Shown here: positions 1 through 9,370 of the stretch, piece by piece
How positions within the stretch are numbered: the stretch's first letter is position 1
Layout: every line of letters begins with the position of its first letter
Program-made: the position numbers and the translations under genes
Notes under the pieces: generated by a model
The model's input: only the letters and a program-made list of their open reading frames with translations
What the model was told of the DNA's origin: nothing
Databases searched by the model: none
Assembly (NCBI GenBank): GCA_018398765.1
Contig: JAHBMJ010001547.1
Coordinates: forward strand, 10,036 to 29,427
Length of the DNA stretch: 19,392 nt
Origin: Chromera velia
Taxonomy: Eukaryota > Sar > Chromeraceae
Reading direction: 5' to 3'

Positions 1-23
1 CCCTTCTTGACTTCTCGGCTCAA

Positions 24-1485
24 TCATCGTTTGGTCGAATTCTTGATGACGAGGCATTTGGGCATTCGTCTCAGCTCGTCGCTGTCGATCTTTGGCAGGG
101 CGTTTCCTGCACACACAAAAAGTCGCATCCACAGACATCATACAGACAGAGAGACCGTGTGATACTGTTCCTAACAAGAGCACAGAGAGACACACAGATA
201 GACAGACAGACACAGAGGTAAACAAATGAAACCACTTATTTGTCGATGCTTCCCTCACATACCACGGAAGATAGACCCGCAGATTGACCGTCGGTCAGAC
301 ATCGGGAAGACGAGCGAAAAAGGATGAACGTGTTAGGAAAAGAGCAGAATCGGCACACAGAAAAACAAGTGAGGCCAGACTGAACTCTCCGGTCACAAGC
401 CCTTTCACCCGGCATGCAGGTTGGTCGAAGGCCTAGCCGAAGGCAGTGGCACAACAAAAAGATTCGCTCGTGTCTCTTTCGATTTCATCTGCGCGAAGCC
501 AGACCTCTCAGAAGAAGAAAGAAACACTCGAAGCGAAGACATACGAAACGTCAAAAAGCAAAGGCAGTCAGGAACGAGGAAACTTAAAGTAGAAAAAGGA
601 GAAAAACAAAAGGAGCGAGAAAGGATTTGGATTCCTCAGAAACACACTGACGCATCTTGAGGGCCTCCGTCTCGTCGGGGGTTGCGCGGACGAACTGGTA
701 TGCGTCACCCGAGTAGAGGGACACCACTGCATGCATGCAGAGCAGTTTTCGCAGCCAACAATGAAGATTTTGATGCGGACTTCTGACAGATCGCTCGAAA
801 ACCTCCCATGGCCAAATTTGAGGGTTCGACTGGAAAGAAGTAAAAGGACAATCGCACCAAATCTTCCGATTCTCTCTTCCTCTGTCATGCCTGCCTGCCT
901 CCCTGCCTTCGCAGCCCACAACTGATCTCCCTGCCTCTCTCTCCCTGGCTTACCTGTACGGCTGTGGAGCTTTTTCTTGGACATTCCATTCTATTCTATT
1001 CTATTTGCCGATTGGGCGATCAGGTGGTCGTGCTTTTGCCTTACACTCCATCTATTCAATACTATGCCCGTTTCTTCTCCTTTCGTTCTGCCCTGTCGCC
1101 TCGGAAAGCAACTGACGAGTTCTGTCGCAGAAGAGAAGAACGACAGGACGACCACCCACGACCATCATGCGAAGAAATTCGTTCATAGCCCTGCAAGCAA
1201 GGGATGATATTTGGTACCCAATAGCAACAGCCAAGTGCACAGAAAATCAAAAGGTAAACCGATCCGCATCAAGACAGGCCAAAAAGAGACAAGTTGGAAG
1301 GTGTACATCCACAAGCTCGAGGCGAAGAGGGAAGGGGGGGGGAAACAAAAGGCAAACAAAAAGAGGCCATGCAGTCTGAACTCTCTGGTCACAAGCCCTT
1401 TCACCCGACAGCTTGGTCGAAGGCAGTGGTACAAAGGTTCTCTTCTGTCTCTCAATTGCATTCAACCGAACGACCAACACACACA

Positions 1486-1527
<42 letters not shown>

Positions 1528-3671
1528 CAGGGACTTTCGTTGTATCCGTTACTTGATGACTCTTAGAGACGAAGGTCGTTTGGGTATGCGCAGGTGAAAT
1601 TAAGAGCCAATCCATAGACACAATGCGACCAGATCAACAAAATTTGTACGTCAAGTTGCATGTGCAGAAAGACTTTCAGAAGGATTTCAGCATATTTCGG
1701 TGCACTTTGATAACGATCGTGTGTGCAATCCAGCCACAAACTTTCAGAGTAACAAACGCACCTCCAAAGCATCAAGGATAGCCTCTTTCTCTGCGTCCTT
1801 CAGAGATTCCGGGTCTGTCGTTTACTCCAAAGTCTCTGCGCGCATTTTGAACGATGGAAGGGAAGTGACTGGAGGCTTGAGGCAGGATGAAAGTTAGCAT
1901 TAATGTATACAACACCGCATCAGTGCCCCACTCATATGGACACTGCATGTTGTGGGAAGCCTTGCTTGCATGCAGCTGCATGTCCTTGGTGGCATGATCG
2001 ATTGTCGGGCACCCCGTTCGGACCTGTCCAAGAAAAGGATGGAGAAATGATCGAGGGGGAAATCCAGCCAGCCATCCAGCCAGTGAAACTGGTGCGCTTG
2101 GAGAGCCACTTACCTCGAACATCCGGTCGCTGGTCGTCTTGGCGCACGATTTGTCGGAGAATGAACTGATCGATTACCTCGATCGTTCCATACTCCGACT
2201 CGGGGAGCTCCATTGGGACCCGAAGAAAGTCGGCTTTCTCGGGGAACTTGGAAGCAGTGTCTGTCCCACCGGGCATTTGAGAGCCCCGAACGTCCTGCAC
2301 GTCCAGGAATGTACACACACCCATACACACAGAGACACAGAGTGACAGGGGGTTGGGGGGGGCCAGGGAGGGAGAAAGGATATCAGGGAATGAGAGGGCA
2401 GGAGGGAGGAGCAAGCAAAAACGTCATGAAGGGAGAGAAGTTATGCGGGGATGAGGAAGGGAGCGTGGAAAGGCGGAAAGCTTTGGACTTCTGTTGATCA
2501 CCCCTTTGTCTGCACAGACGAATCCAGAGAGACTGACTCACTGACTGATTCATGGACAAAGACAGACAGACAGACAGAGAGGAAGGGAGTGATTCGATAC
2601 TTTTCTGCCGGTGTCCCTTTCCATTTTTGCCAACACTCTGGTGGACGGATGGAAGCACGCACGCACGAATTTACACAAACACTGAAGGGCGGGCAGAAGG
2701 ATAGGCATATCGATGCTTCTTCTATATCCAAATCTTCTTTTTCCCTTCCCGAATAGACAGAGGAAAGCACAGACTGACAAACAAACAGAGCGCCCGTTTG
2801 AGACCTACCCCAGTCCAGATCCCTTCACTCCGCCTTCATCCTCCCTACGCACAAGGGTCTCCACCAAAGGATCTGACGGAACCACCCTGTCTCCCTTCCG
2901 CAGGTTGGGAAAGACCTGACTGCCAAAGTGACAAAGAGAAAGAACGAGGTCCCCACGAACCAGGACCAGCAGTTCGTCGCCCTTCTCTTCTCAGTCTCCG
3001 CCAGGGTGTCCACCACAGGCCTTCCCATGTCGGCGGCGTCCTCAATCAGCCTGCGACACCGTAGAGGAGAACTGATGAACAGTCTTGGAGTTCTGCAGTT
3101 TTGATGGGAAAACAAAAGATGTTTGCACACGTGTGCAATCCGTCCTGTGTGCGCCTTCGAGTGGCTTTTTACTTGCAGCAGTCACGCAAGATTTTCACGT
3201 GTGATTTCAGTTGAAGCTACACAAGGGGCACACTTGGACACACGCAACGTTTTCTGTTGCAATGAAGGCGAAAAAAGTGAAGTACATGCAACAGAGAAAA
3301 GAGGCAAATCAAGGAATAGATTGGGTGCATGCGACGTGCACCTGATTTCTCACTGACGGTTTGGACTGCCGGAAAAAACTGTTGGGGTCATCTGAGTATT
3401 CGGTCATGACAAACTTGTCCTCAATCTGCAGAAACAAACCAATGACCCAGTGGGAGAGAAAGGAAGACGCATTCCAATAGCAGAGGGGGATAATCAGAAA
3501 GACCCGAACGATGTTGAAAGGGGGAGCGAAGAGTATGCAGAGGGTGGGAAGGGAGGGGGGGGAAGGAAACTCGAAATCATACGGGAGATTCACATGCATG
3601 CGAAGGGAAGGACGGACAGACCACTTTCTCGGTTGACTCTCCATTGACTCGGAAGGTAAATAGACGAAAGG

Positions 3672-3703
<32 letters not shown>

Positions 3704-4194
3704 GGGCCTTGCCAGGGAAGCACTCGGCCTGGCATTCAATTTCTTGCATGCAGGAAGTGCATGGGCGTTTTGATAATTATATGAATCCAGTGCAGAATTA
3801 AGGAAGGATGGACAGCCGTACTCAACCACATGGCTGAACAACCAGCGAAGAAGCAAAAACGGGACCCGATCATGTTGTTACGGAAGAGCTCCAGACAGTC
3901 GGCACACAGACAGACAGACAGACAGACAGACAGACTATATGTTTCTTCTTCTTCTCCCTCCTTTTCTTCATGGACACAACAGACAGAAAGAAAGAAAGAA
4001 CAAAGACAAAAGAACAGCACCAACAATCAAACAGCATGGGCAGGGGGCCTGAAAGGCGAGAGTTAAGCGCCCCTTGCCTCTCCACCTCCCGACAGACTTT
4101 CACGTGATCACTGGTTTCACACGCTACTTCTCTGCTGCTGCCACTCAAGACAAGAAAGAGAAGAAAAGAAGACAAGACAAAAAAATTCAAAAAG

Positions 4195-4226
<32 letters not shown>

Positions 4227-4444
4227 TATATGTTTCTTCTTCTCCCTTCTTTTCTTCATGGACACAATAGACAAAAGAAAGAAAGCAACAAAGACAAAGG
4301 AACATCACGACAACTCAGACAAAGTGGGCAGGGGGCCCGAAAGGTGAGAGTTAAGCGCCCCTTGCCTCTCCACCTCCCAACAGACTTTCACGTGATCACT
4401 GGTTTCACACGCTACTCCTCTGCTGCTTCCACTCAAGACAAGAA

Positions 4445-4483
<39 letters not shown>

Positions 4484-4484
4484 C

Positions 4485-4521
<37 letters not shown>

Positions 4522-6268
4522 GAGAGAGACAGACAGACAGACAGACTTGTGGAAATGAACGAGGCCGGGGTTCCCAGATGGGAAACTGGAGAGCTTTGGA
4601 GAGCCGAGGTCTGCGTGTCCACGTTTTCTTCTGCTCACACATTTATGCATTTAGAGGCTTCAGTGTGAGTCTGCACACCTTCAAATGGGCCATCAGAGAA
4701 ATAAAAGCACAAGGCTGAGCAGAGAACATGGCAGAAAAGACAAACGGAGACACGCACGGTGTCGCGCACAGTAGGTACATAAGAGTCAGCATGGGAGCCT
4801 CGCAGGACAAGGAGACGGGAGAAGACAATTGAGCCAAAAGGGGTGCATGGGACAGAAAAGGAACAGGCCGGGGATTTTGAAAAGTGAGGAGGGGCGCCCA
4901 GAGAGAATTAAGTGCACGAAGGGAAACCAAAGAATGACCGAAGATTACCTGAGGTCCAGGAAGGCAGCGACTGCATGGGAAGGCCCCTGGCACGGCACTA
5001 CTCAGTGCTCCTCGAGGACCTCCAGCGGGACGGGAGACATGCACGGACCTGTCCTCGATTTATTAGGCACACTCCCATCAGTTTCACCCTACATGTCTAC
5101 CTGTATATCCAAACGAGAGGGGAAAATTAAGACAACATTCCGATGCACACGCACAAAGAAAACACCAGAATGCAGGATGGGGAGACCAGAAGGACTCTAG
5201 GCAATTAAGTAATTGTACCTGACCCTCCCTATTGGACAAAGGGAGGGAGAGAGAAAAGAGAGAGAGAAAGAGATGGGAAAGGAATGAGGAAGAAACAGAC
5301 AGATTGACAGAAACTTTCACTTCGGGAGCTGGAGGAACCGCTGAAGATTAGGGAATTTCTTTGGATGATGGACGCATGCAGAAACTGATCCAGGGCATCC
5401 CCATGGACCCCTTCTCGTTCTTTTGTAATCAAACCAACGGCGCACCAGCCACATGCATCACCACATTGACGCCTCAGCCCCCATGTTCATTTTGCCTCGT
5501 GTGCATGTTTTTCTTTTCTTAGTAACTTGTCACCGTGAGACTGACATGAAAGCCCAACGGTCCCTGCACGTGCTTTCGCAGCCATCGAGGAAGAAGGAAG
5601 GGACGGGGGCTTGCATGGTGGTGCGCCGCGGGTGGGCCCCCTCATCCGTTTGCCCCAAAAGGACATCTGTCTTCAACCTGGAAGGAGGAAGCCAGGCTGG
5701 GAAGCCTCAGCCCTCCTCTAGAGCCCCAGGCCTGTGTACCAAACAGGACAGGGACAGAAAGAGAAATAAACGGAAGGGACATCGTCTACAAGATATATAC
5801 GGCTAAGGGTTCAGCGCGTAACCATCATCATCATCATCATACATGATATATAGATACATACGGTCTTGCCACAACATCACGATCGCGAGAGTTGCAGTGC
5901 CGGGGAGAGGTCAGGGGGAAAAGGCAAACGGGCACATTGCAAAAGGGAAGGTACATATATAGGAACAAAGAGGTGCAGAAAGGGCCGAGCCTTGAGCTCA
6001 TGCTCACAAAAAAAAAAAACGCTTCGTTCGGACGGCGCCGTGCAATTAACATCTCGGAGAGTCTTTGTCTTTATTTCCGAATTTTGCAGACAAGCAAAAA
6101 GGCAGAACGCACCTTGCAGATCACCATGGAAGAGAGGAGGCCCACAGGCACGTCTGTAAATTGTCTTGGCAGGCTTCGCAGCCACCAACGCCCTGTCTCT
6201 CACTGCGCGGTGGCATTGAATCTTGAGATACAGTCAACGTCTGCCGTCTCCTTTCTAAAGAGCAGCAT
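24..6268 (-). CDS. Hypothetical protein, 17-exon model (379 aa), function not recognised
   Basis: Exons in transcription order: 6268-6204, 5677-5542, 5358-5321, 4986-4949, 4714-4679, 4593-4547, 3888-3822, 3647-3622, 3425-3358, 3050-3017, 2915-2853, 2294-2114, 1814-1762, 1315-1260, 1190-1117, 726-652, 106-24. Each junction is GT-AG, each phase matches the next, and the sum is 1140 nt, ending in TGA at 24-26. The ATG at 6268 is the first after an in-frame TGA. The best-supported exons lie at 2294-24: acidic, hydrophilic peptides such as RVPMELPESEYGTIEVIDQF, AEKEAILDALE and SLYSGDAYQFVRATPDETE, then a hydrophobic stretch GGRPVVLLF and a basic C-terminus. The middle is aromatic and Cys-containing (RFCFFAGCSAMWL). 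No signal peptide or known domain is recognised. Weakest points: the 26-nt exon 3647-3622, the 3050-2853 segment (another frame is open there), the choice of acceptors for exons 4-6, and the start, since exon 2 holds an alternative ATG near 5667 in another frame. I am fairly sure of a minus-strand gene, less sure of every boundary. Confidence 0.55.
381..452 (+). repeat. Dispersed short repeat R2, copy a
   Basis: This stretch lies in the last intron of the minus-strand gene and matches 1375-1438 over roughly 65-70 bases. Shared blocks include GGTCACAAGCCCTTTCACCC and TTGGTCGAAGGC. Copy a carries a short internal duplication (GTCGAAGGCCTAGCCGAAGG) that copy b lacks. The origin of the repeat is unknown. 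Confidence 0.7.
1375..1438 (+). repeat. Dispersed short repeat R2, copy b
   Basis: Second copy of the repeat at 381-452, in the same orientation, inside the intron at 1316-1761 of the same gene. It shares CTGAACTCTC, the block GGTCACAAGCCCTTTCACCC, and then TTGGTCGAAGGCAGTGG. Two intronic copies one kilobase apart suggest a small interspersed family or a local segmental duplication. Confidence 0.7.
1476..1527 (+). repeat. (CA)n-(GA)n compound microsatellite
   Basis: An uninterrupted AC dinucleotide run passes directly into an AG run. It lies in the intron at 1316-1761 of the minus-strand gene, so the transcribed strand order is CT then GT. Confidence 0.95.
3671..3703 (+). repeat. (GCCT)n microsatellite
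   Basis: Eight tandem GCCT units in the intron between exons 7 and 8 of the minus-strand gene. Confidence 0.95.
3903..3935 (+). repeat. (CAGA)n microsatellite next to a splice acceptor
   Basis: About eight CAGA units read as CTGT on the strand of the unknown gene. They sit immediately upstream of the acceptor proposed for exon 7 (AG at 3890-3889) and may serve as its polypyrimidine-like tract. Confidence 0.9.
3932..4193 (+). repeat. Dispersed repeat R1, copy 1
   Basis: R1 starts with AGACTATATGTTTCTTCTTC, then a CTT-rich stretch, an AAAG/AAC-rich stretch, a unique core (GAGTTAAGCGCCCCTTGCC, then TTTCACGTGATCACTGG) and an AAGA-rich tail. It is bounded on both sides by (CAGA)n. This copy differs from copy 2 at scattered positions and is the more diverged copy. 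It lies in the intron between exons 6 and 7 of the minus-strand gene. No reading frame, tRNA-like head or terminal inverted repeat is evident. Confidence 0.85.
4223..4450 (+). repeat. Dispersed repeat R1, copy 2
   Basis: Direct tandem neighbour of copy 1, separated only by (CAGA)n. Aligned by eye to the reverse complement of 16098-16351, it is nearly identical, with one visible length difference in an A run. It lacks the AAGA-rich tail of copy 1 and instead runs straight into the long CAGA tract at 4451. Confidence 0.9.
4447..4546 (+). repeat. Long (CAGA)n tract
   Basis: Roughly 25 tetranucleotide units interrupted by CACA and GAGA variants. On the transcribed strand it is (CTGT)n and begins right at the donor proposed for exon 6 (GT at 4546-4545). 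It produces spurious open frames coding for CLSV repeats on the minus strand. Confidence 0.95.
5823..5841 (+). repeat. (ATC)n microsatellite
   Basis: Six tandem ATC/CAT units in the first long intron (5678-6203) of the minus-strand gene. Confidence 0.9.
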
Positions 6269-6886
6269 GCACTTGCGACTTCATGCACCTGATCATCTGT
6301 CAACAGCAAGCAGAGAAAATATCCGAGGACGCTGACTCACGCATGAACGGAGAACTGATGTGCACTGTCCTCTTCCGGCACCTTTCTGCGTTCTTTGCGG
6401 GCCCTGCAAGCTGGCGCAGTTGAGGATTAGTTGGAGCAGGTATATTGCCCAGCGCATGCAGGTGATTTAGCATGATTTAGCGGCAGGACCGGCCGGGTAG
6501 GTGCCTTTAATTGGCCGCGGAATTAAATTGGCCCCGCGCGGAAAGCTCGAGCCTGCATGCAACGATTTTTGTTGCTGCTGACCGTGCTCGGCTGACGCAC
6601 GCAACCTGCATGCAACAGTAGAATAACCGCAACGGAGCAACAGTTAACATTCACGCGCAACAAAAATTAAGAGAGAGATCGAGAAAGATCGAAGTTCTCG
6701 TCTCTAGATCGAAGTTGCTGAAAGTTTGATGGAATTCGGCCATCTTCCTCCTTCTCTTCTACCGAAGTCGACCTGACAGGTGTGACAGTGTCTAGTTCCC
6801 AAGGCCAATTCTCCCTCATTTAGGCTTTGAAAGGTTTCTGTGCGGAAGAGATTGAAACCAACCAACAGGTATCTTATCTTGGCAGA
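6269..6886. promoter_or_regulatory. Divergent intergenic region between the unknown gene and the VWA gene
   Basis: The two ATGs are 618 bases apart and point away from each other, so this stretch should hold both promoters. It contains a GC-rich block with AT-rich inserts at 6485-6545 (CCGGCCGGG, then GGAATTAAATTGGCC, then CCGCGCGG), two TGCATGCA palindromes at 6554-6561 and 6607-6614, each followed by AC, and a repeated GATCGAAGTT at about 6688 and 6708 near the VWA start. I see no confident TATA box. The regulatory role is inferred from position. Confidence 0.4.
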
Positions 6887-7897
6887 ATGGTCAAGAGGTC
6901 AGAAACTTGCCTCGCCTTGCTGGCCAATGGGAGACAATGCAGGAACAAGGCAGGTCCTGATGGGTATTGCCACATCAAATCCCACTGTGCCAAGACAGGT
7001 GGTAAGCAGAAGGTCGTGAAAGACACTCAACAGTCTTCTGCCACTGGAAGCACCACTCAGGGATCCTCCTTTCTGTACCCTTTTCGTTTCCTCGCGGGCT
7101 GCGTTTCCGGTGCGGTGGGATACCTGACCGGGAACTCTGCTTCTCCTCCTGTGGTCGTTCCTCCTCCAGGCGAGAGGAGCAGAAGGCCGCGTGCCCCTCC
7201 CCGCCGACCTGTCCCTCAAAAAACCACCGGTGTGCCCCTCCCTGGCAGTGAGGGTGTGCACATCGACCTCATTGCAGACATGTCCGGGTCCATGTCGGGT
7301 CAGAGAATGGAGACGATAAGTGCCTTGAACGAGTACATCCAGGGGCAGAAAAAGGAGAAGAGTGACAAGGCGACTGTGTCCTTCACCACCTTCGAGGGCG
7401 GGTCTGTGAACACTGTCTTCGACCAGGTGCCCATCCAGAACTTTCCCAAAATCACCCACGAACACTACTTTCCATTTGGCGCCACCAACTTGAACGACGC
7501 GATTGGGCACAGAATGACGAAACTGGATTCGATGCTGAGGGCCCAGGAAGGAGAGGAGGAGGCGACGGAGAAGCGATCTGCTGTGATCATGGTTGTCTTG
7601 ACTGACGGCATGGAGAACTCGTCTACTCGTTATTCGACTCAGACGATCAGGTCGATGGTCAAGGCCCGAGAGGAGGCTGGGTGGGTGGTTGTTTTCCTTG
7701 GGGCCGACATTGACGCCTGGTGCGGTGCGAGCGCTCTGGGTGTGAACACCTCCTCGGGCGTGGTGGGCTACAGGAAGGCTCAGGGAATGTCCTTCGGTCT
7801 TCGTCAAGCTGGGACGTACACAGCAAGGGCAAGGTGTGCAACGGCAGCTTCTAAGAAGGCAGGAGTTCGCTTCCGCGGAAAGGGGGGGAGGTGGTGA
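6887..7897 (+). CDS. VWA-domain protein with N-terminal Cys/His motif
   Basis: A single uninterrupted frame of 336 aa. ATG 6887 is the first ATG after an in-frame TAG at 6821. Residues 7-34 carry a Cys/His cluster (C8, C18, C28, H29, H33, C34, with the phrase NGRQCRNKAGPDGYC) like small zinc-binding modules in phage and giant-virus proteins. Residues 66-82 are a weakly hydrophobic Gly/Ala segment, and 86-120 a Pro/Arg-rich linker. From about 123 to 292 comes a VWA fold: the MIDAS residues D131, S133, S135 (DMSGS), T200 (GATNLNDAI) and D240 (LTDGMEN) are all present, followed by REEAGWVVVFLGAD. This order matches short bacterial and phage VWA proteins. The family binds a divalent metal and a protein partner; the partner here is unknown. 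The C-terminus is basic. Absence of introns beside 10- and 17-exon neighbours hints at recent acquisition by transfer or retroposition. Confidence 0.88.
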   Translation: MVKRSETCLALLANGRQCRNKAGPDGYCHIKSHCAKTGGKQKVVKDTQQSSATGSTTQGSSFLYPFRFLAGCVSGAVGYLTGNSASPPVVVPPPGERSRRPRAPPRRPVPQKTTGVPLPGSEGVHIDLIADMSGSMSGQRMETISALNEYIQGQKKEKSDKATVSFTTFEGGSVNTVFDQVPIQNFPKITHEHYFPFGATNLNDAIGHRMTKLDSMLRAQEGEEEATEKRSAVIMVVLTDGMENSSTRYSTQTIRSMVKAREEAGWVVVFLGADIDAWCGASALGVNTSSGVVGYRKAQGMSFGLRQAGTYTARARCATAASKKAGVRFRGKGGRW

Positions 7898-9370
7898 GAC
7901 ACTTCGAGTGTCAGATAGTATGCGGGAAGGGTAGGGCAAGAGGGTGTTGTGGTGAGCTTGCGTATGCATGAACGCGTCCATGCACGAGGATTGTATGCTT
8001 GCATCCATGGCATTGGGAGAACAGCATGCATGGAAGGATTTGATGTGGGCTGGGGGGGTGAGAAAGGAAATCGAAGGGCCCGAGATAGAAAGAGACATAA
8101 TCAATGAACGACCCTCAGGGTAGAGATAAGGCGAAGCCGCAGACGGGCACTACCAAGCACAGAACAGAGGAGGAGAGATTGACATGGGGAAACAGGTATC
8201 GAGGCGCGGAATTCATCTCTTTTGAGGGAGACGTGTTGAAATGTTTAATTCTTAAATGTGTAAGGGGGGCTTCGCCTTGTTGGGCGCACGTTTCTCAACT
8301 CAATGTTCGATTGTGATCGTTGGCTGGTTTCTTAAGTGTGGCATCATTGACAGACAGCGGGGGGGAAGCAAGTATCTTCCGCCTCTTCGGCTGAAGAAAG
8401 GAGTACTAAGCATGCACCTGTGGGCCACTGGGCCGGCTTTTGGTTGATTGGACTTGTGATGCCTCTCAAAAGGCTGTGGGTATGTAATCTTTTAGTAGAG
8501 ACAGGTCGAAAAACAGAGACTGAAGTGCCATTGCAGCCTAATTTGCAGGTTTTCATGCTGCAGAGTCCGAACTTTTGAATCAAGTCAAAGAAAGAATGAA
8601 ATCTGAGTGTATACCTGCAAGCTCCAATAATCTGCTGTAGCATCTGTTTTCGTGGAATGAGAAGAGGTTTTGTTGGGGAAAGATGAAACTTCAAACTTGA
8701 GTGGTTTGAACACTAGTACGCTAGCTAGTACATTAAAAAATGACCTGAAAATCTGAAGCTAGATCTCAAGATTCTCAACTTAACTCTCATTAATTTATAA
8801 ACTCTGAAGTGGTTTGACTGCATCCTATAGACTGCATTTTATATTTTCCCACATCTGTACTAGCATTTGTATCGATCACGTCGCATCGTCCACGTAAAGT
8901 TAATTCCCAAGTTAAAGTTTAAGTTGAAAAAATATAAACTTAAAAAAAAGAAAACTATAATTAATTACAATGAGTTAATGTCTGAAATATACTATTAGTA
9001 TCATGATCAGGATTAAATAATTGGGGAATAATATACTAAGATCGATTGTTCAAACATAATCTAGAACATGATCATTGTTAGATATGATGCATGTCGCCAT
9101 ACACATATATAAGTATGTATTGCACAATTAATACTTTATGTCAAACTGTTCCTCCATAATTCGGGAGGACGTGTGATAATCTAGATGATAATCCGTACGA
9201 GTGATCATTGATCCATAGGGTTGCCGCACCCTCATAGAATATGCTTTTTCGCGTATATCACGCAGGTGACGCAGCTTCACAGCAAAACCCTAGCTAGGCC
9301 AAATGAAACCGAAGAGAATGACGTATGCATGATGATTACAATGCTGATCATAATACATGCTAGTAGGTCT
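7898..9370. other. Tail-to-tail intergenic region, AT-rich in its second half
   Basis: This lies between the stop codons of the VWA gene and tsaD, so it should hold both 3' untranslated regions and polyadenylation sites. From 7898 to about 8690 composition is ordinary, with several G runs and no convincing frame. From about 8690 to 9215 the sequence turns strongly AT-rich, with short palindromes such as CTAGCTAG and TTAATTAA-like words and many TGATCA-type motifs. I see no gene, tRNA or repeat copy in it. Confidence 0.6.

Noticed and set aside
1932-2414. 160-codon minus-strand frame taken as one coding exon
   Set aside because: Only 2294-2114 is bounded by CAG and GTAAGT; the flanks are simple repeats or intron.
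3309-3749. 146-codon minus-strand frame containing exon 3425-3358
   Set aside because: Only the exon part looks coding; the rest reads through a pyrimidine-rich 3' intron end and the GCCT repeat, so it is retained-intron sequence.
3903-4546. CRISPR-like regular repetition
   Set aside because: The units are 4 bp with no spacers, and the context is eukaryotic.
4074-4718. 214-codon plus-strand frame
   Set aside because: It is made of two R1 copies and a CAGA tract, which is open in several frames because the tetranucleotide never forms a stop.
5542-5677. Alternative start in exon 2 of the unknown gene (minus strand ATG near 5667, frame MSFWGKRMRG)
   Set aside because: It is open for over 50 codons but does not continue into the next exons in a supported phase; kept only as an alternative 5' end.
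5453-5806. 117-codon plus-strand frame
   Set aside because: No domain and no splice context; the minus strand here gives an exon that joins in phase on both sides. A plus-strand gene cannot be wholly excluded.
6899-8104. 401-codon open frame antisense to the VWA gene
   Set aside because: It is the mirror of a gene with strong domain motifs; its translation is Arg/Ser/His-rich with no recognisable domain, as expected of a shadow frame.
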